Shown here: positions 1-4,529 of the stretch, one piece after another
Layout: the number at the start of each line of letters is the position of its first letter
How positions within the stretch are numbered: the stretch's first letter is position 1
Assembly: GCA_016929035.1 (NCBI GenBank)
Contig: JAFGJP010000144.1
Location: 1 to 5,627, forward strand
Direction of reading: 5' to 3'
Length of the DNA: 5,627 bases
From: Candidatus Auribacterota bacterium
Lineage (GTDB): Bacteria > Auribacterota > JAFGBW01 > JAFGJP01
The notes under the pieces: generated by a model
Told to the model about the DNA's origin: nothing
Database searches by the model: none
Seen by the model: the letters and a program-made list of their open reading frames with translations, nothing else
Translations under genes and position numbers: made by a program

Positions 1-39
1 GGAATCGATAAAATTAAACCAGGAATTGATTCAATATGA
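1..39 (+). CDS. 3' end of an upstream gene (possibly hdrC-like)
   Basis: Frame 1 is open from the window edge to the TGA at 37-39 and encodes a C-terminal tail GIDKIKPGIDSI. The stop overlaps the ATG at 36 in an ATGA arrangement typical of translationally coupled operon genes. If the GIY-YIG element is removed, that same ATG becomes the natural start of the hdrB-like gene, so this fragment would be the gene directly coupled to hdrB. In known operons that neighbour is often hdrC, a small [4Fe-4S] subunit. The identification is inference from position only: the 12 visible residues contain no diagnostic motif, and the open frame is too short to prove coding by itself. Confidence 0.45.
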   Translation, partial: GIDKIKPGIDSI

Positions 40-308
40 GCCCCGTTAGACCTTGGTATTATACATATATATTACAAAGCAAAAAGAACGGTCAATTTTA
101 CATAGGTGCTACTAGCAATCTAAAGAAGAGACTCGAGGAGCACACTAAAGGATTAGTCGCATCAACTAAATATAAACGTCCATTACAACTTATTTATTTT
201 GAAGCTTGTTTAAGTAAAAATGACGCATTTCGTCGCGAGCGGTATCTTAAGACAGGGATGGGTAAAAGGTATCTAAAAAACCGTTTAAAAAGAGGTCTAA
301 CGGGGTGA
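36..308 (+). CDS. Small GIY-YIG domain nuclease (YhbQ/UvrC-type single domain)
   Basis: The product is 90 aa, the usual size of stand-alone GIY-YIG proteins. The two-part signature is visible as a Y-T-Y-I strand near residues 9-12 and Y-I-G at 22-24. It is followed by the conserved helix with the probable catalytic Arg32 (K-K-R-L-E-E-H) and the probable metal-binding Glu68 in R-R-E-R-Y-L-K-T-G. The fold cuts DNA with one metal ion; members act in repair, restriction or homing. The C-terminus is basic (K-N-R-L-K-R), which would suit DNA binding. The gene fills an inverted-repeat-bounded element, and both its ATG and its TGA use bases of the flanking target sequence. GC is about 34% (82 of 240 at 61-300, counted by hand) against about 50% at 421-540, suggesting foreign origin. 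AGGA at 21-24 is a loosely spaced ribosome site. Whether the enzyme mobilises the element is not shown. Confidence 0.88.
   Translation: MSPVRPWYYTYILQSKKNGQFYIGATSNLKKRLEEHTKGLVASTKYKRPLQLIYFEACLSKNDAFRRERYLKTGMGKRYLKNRLKRGLTG
41..53 (+). repeat. Left terminal inverted repeat of the GIY-YIG element
   Basis: CCCCGTTAGACCT is a perfect 13-bp inverted match to 293-305. In the nuclease frame it encodes P-V-R-P. The first ten bases match the outer part of the short palindromes elsewhere in the window except at positions 1-2; the match ends after CCGTTAGA. Confidence 0.8.
293..305 (-). repeat. Right terminal inverted repeat of the GIY-YIG element
   Basis: AGGTCTAACGGGG is the exact reverse complement of 41-53. 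It also acts as the translation-initiation region of the downstream gene: AGAGG at 291-295 lies nine bases before the GTG at 305, and the last G of the repeat is the first base of that GTG. Confidence 0.8.
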
Positions 309-1216
309 GTAAATACGCGTTTTTTTTAGGTTGTACTACCCCTGCAAAAGTTCCTCAATATGAACTTGCTTCCAGATGGATCTGCAGGTATTTCGATATT
401 GAATTAATTGACATCGAGGATTTTGTTTGCTGCGGCATTAATCAGGTGAATTTGAGCATGGAGGCAGGACTTTTAATGGCGGCGATGAACCTGGCTTTAG
501 CGGAAGCCGAAGGGCTGGATATTCTTACGCTTTGTGCGGCCTGTACCGGTGCTTTGGCCGAAGCTATAGAAAAACTGGAGAAGGAGACAGTAAGAAAAAA
601 AGTCAATGAAAAGCTGCAGAAAATTAATCTCGAATACAGGGGAGACGTTAAAGTCAGACATATTTCGAGAATTTTTTATGAAGATATAGGGACAGAAAGA
701 ATAAAGAGTGAAGTGAACTCCGTTAGAAATTCCATTTCTAACGGAGTAAAAAGAAATTTATTCGGCCTGCGGGTGGCCCCGCATTACGGCTGTCATTATT
801 TAAGACCAAAATCCGCCTTTGCAGGATTTGAAGAGCCGGATAACCCCAGGACGCTCCATCAGCTTATTTCCGCTACGGGAGCTTATCCTGTTGAATATGA
901 AACACTTGGGATTTGCTGCGGAGGCAAAGTTTTCCCGGTTTCGGAAGAATTGGCCAATTCACTGGTACAGGAAAAACTGAATAATCTCAGAGATGAAAAT
1001 GTAGATGCGATAGTTCTTCAATGTCAGACTTGTTATCTTATGTACTGCGGTCAGCAGAAAGAAATAAATGAAAGAGATAGCAAACACTATCATTTACCCG
1101 TACTTCTTTATCCTCAGCTTTTAGGGTTAGCCTTAGGAGCACACCCGACAAAAGACCTGGGGCTTGATCGACATGAAATTGCTGTAGATAAAGTTCTGGA
1201 TAAAATAGCGAAGTAG
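305..1216 (+). CDS. hdrB: Heterodisulfide reductase subunit B-like protein (two CCG domains)
   Basis: The product is 303 aa, normal for HdrB. Two cysteine-rich CCG domains are complete: C10, C42-C43, C77-x-x-C80 in the first and C163, C204-C205, C240-x-x-C243 in the second. In HdrB these hold two noncubane [4Fe-4S] clusters that reduce a disulfide or related acceptor, with electrons from HdrC/HdrA-type partners. In bacteria the real substrate is usually unknown, so CoM-S-S-CoB is not implied. The start is GTG at 305, with AGAGG at 291-295. It overlaps the nuclease stop by four bases and appears to have been created when the element split the original ATG at 36. Residues about 138-148 (V-R-N-S-I-S-N-G-V region) come from a palindromic insert in the linker between the domains, where added residues should be tolerated. 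The gene looks functional: all ten motif cysteines are present. Confidence 0.9.
   Translation: MSKYAFFLGCTTPAKVPQYELASRWICRYFDIELIDIEDFVCCGINQVNLSMEAGLLMAAMNLALAEAEGLDILTLCAACTGALAEAIEKLEKETVRKKVNEKLQKINLEYRGDVKVRHISRIFYEDIGTERIKSEVNSVRNSISNGVKRNLFGLRVAPHYGCHYLRPKSAFAGFEEPDNPRTLHQLISATGAYPVEYETLGICCGGKVFPVSEELANSLVQEKLNNLRDENVDAIVLQCQTCYLMYCGQQKEINERDSKHYHLPVLLYPQLLGLALGAHPTKDLGLDRHEIAVDKVLDKIAK
717..747. repeat. In-frame palindromic insert inside hdrB (14-bp arms, 3-nt loop)
   Basis: ACTCCGTTAGAAAT (717-730) and ATTTCTAACGGAGT (734-747) are perfect reverse complements separated by TCC. The core CCGTTAGA/TCTAACGG matches the ends of the GIY-YIG element. If bounded like that element (718-746) the flanking tetramers are TGAA and TAAA, a degenerate duplication at best, but 29 plus 4 bases gives 33, which keeps the frame. 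It encodes N-S-V-R-N-S-I-S-N-G-V between the two CCG domains. It has no U-tract and lies mid-gene, so it is not a terminator. Confidence 0.85.
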
Positions 1217-1218
1217 AT

Positions 1219-1803
1219 ATGGATGAAAACGACAGGAAATGGATAGAAAAAGACGGTGTGATCTTTTTCAAAAAAATCGGTCTTCAGGAAGGACATTTTG
1301 TGCTGGACTTTGGTTGTGGAGAAGGATATTACGCCATTCCTGCGGCAGAAGTCGTAGGTGAAAAAGGCAGAGTCTATGCTTTGGATAAAGACATGAAGAA
1401 GCTGCTGAGGCTTAAAGAATTGATGAGAACAAAATCCATAAATAATGTGGAAATATTGAGCGAGAATTCGGTTATTCCATTAAAAGATGCCTCCCTCGAC
1501 GTGGTTTTTTGTTACGACGTTATCCATTATCTGAATAAAAGGAAACGATCTGCGGTTTATGACGAAATCCACAGGGTTTTAAAAAATGAAGGATTCTTTT
1601 CGGTTTATCCCAAACATTATAAACAGGATAATCCTTTGGACGAGCTGGCTGATATGGAGTTAGAAGATGTTATCAAAGAAATAGAAGAGTCATCGTTTCA
1701 GCTCAAAAGAAAATTCCAGGAAAACATATTACACAGTCATAATTATAACAAAGGAGAAATAGTTCACTTTACACTTTTAAGCAAATCACGCGAATCTTTG
1801 TAA
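1219..1803 (+). CDS. Class I SAM-dependent methyltransferase
   Basis: The product is 194 aa, one Rossmann-like methyltransferase domain. Motif I is V-L-D-F-G-C-G-E-G-Y at residues 28-37 (SAM-binding glycine loop). An acidic residue ending strand 2 (A-L-D-K-D, 54-58) would bind the ribose hydroxyls. A motif IV-like strand D-V-V-F-C-Y-D-V-I-H-Y-L spans 94-105, and E-I-H-R-V-L-K-N-E-G (116-125) matches the usual post-IV helix of the UbiE/Methyltransf_11 group. The methyl acceptor cannot be read from the sequence. The ATG lies two bases after the hdrB stop and has no strong ribosome site, so translation is probably coupled to hdrB. Nothing indicates a direct role in heterodisulfide chemistry beyond this linkage. 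The domain assignment is firm; the substrate is unknown. Confidence 0.88.
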   Translation: MDENDRKWIEKDGVIFFKKIGLQEGHFVLDFGCGEGYYAIPAAEVVGEKGRVYALDKDMKKLLRLKELMRTKSINNVEILSENSVIPLKDASLDVVFCYDVIHYLNKRKRSAVYDEIHRVLKNEGFFSVYPKHYKQDNPLDELADMELEDVIKEIEESSFQLKRKFQENILHSHNYNKGEIVHFTLLSKSRESL

Positions 1804-1827
1804 AAAAAACGAACAGATGTCCAAAAA

Positions 1828-1833
1828 AGGAGG
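1828..1833 (+). promoter_or_regulatory. Strong Shine-Dalgarno site of the ferredoxin gene
   Basis: An AAAGGAGGT sequence centred here, about seven bases before the ATG at 1840, is close to the perfect anti-16S match. It is the strongest ribosome site in the window and fixes the ferredoxin start. It suggests that the ferredoxin is made at a higher level than the neighbouring methyltransferase. Confidence 0.75.
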
Positions 1834-1839
1834 TCGAAG

Positions 1840-2187
1840 ATGTATAGAGTTGATAAAGAAAAATGTGTCGGATGCGCTGCTTGTGTCAATGTTTGTCCTG
1901 TCAATGCCATCAGTATGGAAGGAGGCAAAGCTGTAATCGATGGGAAAATATGTATTGATTGCGGCCGCTGTGCTCAGGTTTGTCCTCAGGATGCGATTTT
2001 TCCCGATGCAGGAAAACAGCAAAATTATTCTTCTTATCAGCAGCAGATGTTTCCAAGATCCGGGTTTGGTGGCGGAGGCGGCCGCGGCAGAGGTCGAGGT
2101 ATGGGCCGCGGCATGGGCAGAGGCTTAGGAATGGGGCCGCGTGACGGAAGAGGCATGGGACGTGGCGGTGGCGGCAGAGGACGGTAA
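1840..2187 (+). CDS. 2x[4Fe-4S] ferredoxin with Gly/Arg/Met-rich C-terminal tail
   Basis: Residues 1-55 form a bacterial-type ferredoxin: C9-x2-C12-x2-C15-x3-C19-P and C38-x2-C41-x2-C44-x3-C48-P, binding two [4Fe-4S] clusters for low-potential electron transfer. A short Gln/Tyr/Ser linker (about 59-72) follows. Residues 75-115 are almost entirely Gly, Arg and Met in repeated G-R-G-M and G-R-G units. Such tails recall small Gly/Met-rich proteins of the DUF5320 type that often sit beside ferredoxin-containing MinD-family ATPases, as here with the gene at 4530; that link is from general knowledge and not proven by similarity. The tail is strongly basic and probably disordered, and could bind nucleic acid, a membrane surface or a partner. 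The frame is supported by the intact cysteine motifs and the strong ribosome site. No TAT or Sec signal is present, so the protein is cytoplasmic. Confidence 0.9.
   Translation: MYRVDKEKCVGCAACVNVCPVNAISMEGGKAVIDGKICIDCGRCAQVCPQDAIFPDAGKQQNYSSYQQQMFPRSGFGGGGGRGRGRGMGRGMGRGLGMGPRDGRGMGRGGGGRGR
2066..2184 (+). repeat. Low-complexity Gly/Arg/Met coding repeat
   Basis: Imperfect short units of the GGC-CGC-GGC-ATG-GGC-AGA type recur through this stretch and encode the ferredoxin tail. It is clearly more GC-rich than the surrounding DNA. Codon choice varies between units (GGC/GGA/GGT, CGC/AGA/CGT), so it is not a fresh tandem duplication. Confidence 0.7.
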
Positions 2188-2217
2188 AACATTTTTTTCA
2201 GTGATGGGAGGTTTCAC

Positions 2218-3312
2218 ATGTTGAAAAGAATAATAAAGAATTTTGGTCCTGAGTGGGGTGCTGCAGTCATGGGGACGGCAGCCCTCTGTATCACGATGCA
2301 GTTATCTTCAGAGGTCTCCAGACCATTTTCCCCATTGTTATATGTGGGGCTGGGTTTTTTCTTATTAACGACAGTGATCTTTATTTTATTTTTGATACCC
2401 TGGACACTGAGGTTCTTTATGTATCCGGAGGAGATCAGAAAGGATTTAAAGAATCCTGTAAGAGGTAACTTTTTTCCGACGATACCTATTTCTTTTATTT
2501 TAGCCGGGACCGGAATGAATAAGCTTGGCCCCATGCTTTTTGGTCCATGGCTTTCTTATCATCTGAGCATAATATTTTTTTTCTTGGGGGCTGCAGGAAT
2601 CTTTACTTTTGGATATATACTGACGCGGATTCAGTTTTTACACAGAGAAATCCATTTGGAGCACGCTAATTTTTCCTGGTTTATTCCGCCTGTTTCTCAT
2701 CTTATCATTCCTGTTCTTGGAGCTTGCTCAATGGATGTTTACTGGGCACAGACAAGCTTGGCTCCTGTCATTTTCATGATTTCCATGATAGCTTTAGGAG
2801 TCGGATTTTTCAATTTTCTATTTGTGGGAGCCGCTGTCTGGCACCGCTATATTTATCACACGATCCCTCAGGGCAGATTAGCTCCTACGGTTATGGTTGG
2901 AATAGCGCCAACGGCGATTGTTGTTGTTTTCCTGATAAAATTTACTGAAGCTATCGAAGCTTCTCACGGCAGTTTGTTTGGAATAAACTTTGTTTCTGTA
3001 TTTCCTTTAATCAAGATAATCGCTTCCATTTTCTGGGGTTTTTCTTTCTGGTGGTTGATTCTGGCTGTCATCTTATTGACCCACTATGTCAAGATTAAAG
3101 ACCATCCACTGGAATTTGGATGGTGGGCGTATACGTTTCCTCTTGAGGCCTTTGTCGTTGCCACCGGACTTTTAGCAAAGTCTGTGGCATACCAATTATT
3201 ATATCCAGTCCTTATAACCTTGAACGTTTTAGCCGTGATCGTCTGGGTCACTGTTGTTTTTGGAACTGTCAAGTGGCTGGAGAGAGGAGCCTTTTTCAGT
3301 GCTCAACATTAG
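2218..3312 (+). CDS. TDT/SLAC1-family membrane transporter (TehA/Mae1-like)
   Basis: The product is 364 aa with about ten hydrophobic segments, as in the tellurite-resistance/dicarboxylate transporter family (C4-dicarboxylate carriers, sulfite exporters and SLAC1 anion channels). The N-terminal F-G-P-E-W-G-A-A-V-M-G-T segment (about residues 9-20) and the late F-G-W-W-A-Y-T-F-P-L-E-A-F segment (about 300-312) are typical of the family, which forms a pore from five helical hairpins. A helix pair near 260-290 contains F-W-G-F-S-F-W-W. The substrate is probably an anion such as a dicarboxylate or sulfite, but this is inference. The start is set by GGGAGG at 2206-2211, six bases before the ATG. 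The ferredoxin gene ends 30 bases upstream and the next gene's ribosome site overlaps this stop, so it lies within the operon. There is no sign of damage. Confidence 0.88.
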   Translation: MLKRIIKNFGPEWGAAVMGTAALCITMQLSSEVSRPFSPLLYVGLGFFLLTTVIFILFLIPWTLRFFMYPEEIRKDLKNPVRGNFFPTIPISFILAGTGMNKLGPMLFGPWLSYHLSIIFFFLGAAGIFTFGYILTRIQFLHREIHLEHANFSWFIPPVSHLIIPVLGACSMDVYWAQTSLAPVIFMISMIALGVGFFNFLFVGAAVWHRYIYHTIPQGRLAPTVMVGIAPTAIVVVFLIKFTEAIEASHGSLFGINFVSVFPLIKIIASIFWGFSFWWLILAVILLTHYVKIKDHPLEFGWWAYTFPLEAFVVATGLLAKSVAYQLLYPVLITLNVLAVIVWVTVVFGTVKWLERGAFFSAQH

Positions 3313-3324
3313 AGGAGGCAAATG

Positions 3325-3915
3325 ATGAAATTTCGTTCTATAACAGTTGCTCTGACAATCACTTTGATTCCTTTTATTATAGGCGTTGCTTTATTTTTGA
3401 AGAAAGGTGATCAGGAACTTCCTAGAAAAACGCGTTTTATGACAGATACAGGAGAAAATAATAAAGGAGCGGTCTATAAAGGCATTAAAATAGACTGGGC
3501 TTTTTGCCCCAGTTGGGAATATCAGCCTTTATTTTTCCGGTCCGAAGAGTATTTCGTATTTGTGTTCCATTACACAAACAGCAACAATGAAGATGTTTAC
3601 TTGATGCCTTCTTATTCATTTGCCTCTTCAGGCAACAGGCGTTATTCAGCCAATGAAGAAATCGCGATGTATATCGAAGACGGGATAGAAAATCAATTGA
3701 AAATACAGGATCAGACTCCCATGAATTTCAAAATATCTCCCAACAGCGTAAAGCATTATCTTGTTGCCTTTGAGAAGCCTCCTGCAATAACTGCTTTTAC
3801 TGTGGACGTTGATATTTTTAGAGATGTAACATTGCGCTTATATTACAAAAAAGAAGGACAAATATGGGTTCATGATAAGAATGAATTTGTTAACAATTAT
3901 AACGGGAGAGGGTAA
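3325..3915 (+). CDS. Membrane-anchored extracytoplasmic protein of unknown function
   Basis: I do not recognise this family. The product is about 196 aa: a short basic N-terminus, one hydrophobic segment (about residues 6-25) that could be an anchor or an uncleaved signal, and a soluble domain rich in aromatic residues and predicted beta strands. There is no lipobox cysteine; Cys62 (W-A-F-C-P-S-W, numbered from the ATG at 3322) is the only obvious cysteine. The layout vaguely recalls DUF4352-like exported beta-sandwich domains, but this is weak. Two adjacent ATGs exist at 3322 and 3325. GAGGAGG at 3312-3318 is three bases from the first and six from the second, so 3325 is preferred. The ribosome site overlaps the stop of the transporter gene, implying coupled expression and possibly a shared envelope function. 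Confidence 0.75.
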   Translation: MKFRSITVALTITLIPFIIGVALFLKKGDQELPRKTRFMTDTGENNKGAVYKGIKIDWAFCPSWEYQPLFFRSEEYFVFVFHYTNSNNEDVYLMPSYSFASSGNRRYSANEEIAMYIEDGIENQLKIQDQTPMNFKISPNSVKHYLVAFEKPPAITAFTVDVDIFRDVTLRLYYKKEGQIWVHDKNEFVNNYNGRG

Positions 3916-4005
3916 CCGGAGAAAAAGAAAATACAAAAACAATCTGGCAAGGTTAAAAAAATAGAAACCGTTTTTTATCAGGTCTGAAACGGGTTGTTGT
4001 TCATA
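3916..4005 (+). other. Short intergenic gap before the HPP gene, no terminator seen
   Basis: This A-rich gap is the largest in the window. It contains an imperfect hairpin, AAACCGTTT (about 3964) against AAACGGGTT (about 3987) with one bulged base, but no trailing U-run. A local promoter for the HPP gene is possible, yet no convincing -35/-10 pair was found. Confidence 0.35.
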
Positions 4006-4506
4006 ATGAAGAAATATGTACAAACAATTACATCAGAATGCAGACAATCATGGAGACAATATGTCATGCAAAGTCTTCTGGCTGCTTTTGTTATTTTTAT
4101 AATGTTTTTGTTTTTGAACATGAATCGTTCTTTAATCGTTGTTTCTATAGGAGCAACGGCTTTTATTGTTTTTGCCATGCCTGATAATGTTACAGCTCAT
4201 CCGAAGAATGTTATAGGTGGTCATTTGATAGGATTCATCGTGGGATTTTTATTATCTCTTATCCCGTATTATTCATTTTTGTTTTCGGTTTTGGTTTATT
4301 CATTTGCAATAGGCTTCTCTATTTTTTTTATGGTTGTTTTAAACATGGAGCATCCTCCAGCTTCAGCTACAGCTCTTGGAGTCGCTATGAACGGTTTTTC
4401 ATGGAAGGTCAGTTTGGTTTTTTTTATCAGTATCATTGTATTAATAATTGTTCAGCGATATTTCAAGCAGCATTTACATTGTTTGGTTTACAGCCAGAAG
4501 AAATGA
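4006..4506 (+). CDS. HPP-family integral membrane protein
   Basis: The product is 166 aa from this ATG, with four or five hydrophobic segments. Family marks are clear: the S-I-G-A-T-A-F-I-V-F-A-M-P block (47-59), the P-K-N-V-I-G-G-H-L-I-G block (66-76) and the name-giving H-P-P at 116-118, followed by A-S-A-T-A-L-G. Some HPP proteins of cyanobacteria and chloroplasts transport nitrite; most bacterial members are uncharacterised, so an anion transport role is possible but unproven. The frame could also begin at TTG 3994 or 3997, giving up to 170 aa; no good ribosome site distinguishes them, and ATG 4006 followed by K-K-Y is the simplest choice. It ends 23 bases before the ATPase gene. Confidence 0.85.
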   Translation: MKKYVQTITSECRQSWRQYVMQSLLAAFVIFIMFLFLNMNRSLIVVSIGATAFIVFAMPDNVTAHPKNVIGGHLIGFIVGFLLSLIPYYSFLFSVLVYSFAIGFSIFFMVVLNMEHPPASATALGVAMNGFSWKVSLVFFISIIVLIIVQRYFKQHLHCLVYSQKK

Positions 4507-4516
4507 TTTTATAAGA

Positions 4517-4522
4517 AAGGAG
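4517..4522 (+). promoter_or_regulatory. Shine-Dalgarno site deciding the GTG start of the ATPase gene
   Basis: AAGGAG lies seven bases before the GTG at 4530. There is no in-frame ATG before the conserved Walker A segment, so this site fixes the non-ATG start. Confidence 0.7.
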
Positions 4523-4529
4523 CAGGATA

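Larger units (their letters stand above)
41..305 (+). mobile_element. 265-bp GIY-YIG element with 13-bp terminal inverted repeats and TGAG duplication
   Basis: The left end CCCCGTTAGACCT (41-53) is the exact reverse complement of the right end AGGTCTAACGGGG (293-305). The same four bases, TGAG, flank the element at 37-40 and 306-309, as expected for a target-site duplication. Excising the element with one TGAG restores a continuous junction in which ATG at 36 reads directly into the second codon of the hdrB-like gene. The element has no start or stop codon of its own in the nuclease frame: one open frame runs end to end. The outer core CCGTTAGA is shared with two short palindromes at 717-747 and 5041-5122. 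No DDE transposase is present, and the element is much smaller than an ordinary insertion sequence. Confidence 0.72.

Noticed and set aside
36..308. Inteins or a group I intron carrying a homing nuclease
   Set aside because: No splicing motifs or intron core fit in 265 bp, and the insertion lies at a start codon without interrupting a coding sequence.
717..747. Rho-independent terminator or attenuator in hdrB
   Set aside because: There is no U-run after the stem, it is AT-rich, it lies inside an intact reading frame, and the same core recurs in another gene, so an inserted repeat explains it better.
1038..1296. Antisense open frames over the end of hdrB and the start of the methyltransferase gene
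   Set aside because: They have no ribosome site or recognisable motif, and they oppose two well-supported genes.
3964..3995. Degenerate fourth copy of the repeat or a translational hairpin before the HPP gene
   Set aside because: GGTCTGAAACGGG resembles the right end of the element only with an added base, and the left partner does not match. The stem is short and bulged.
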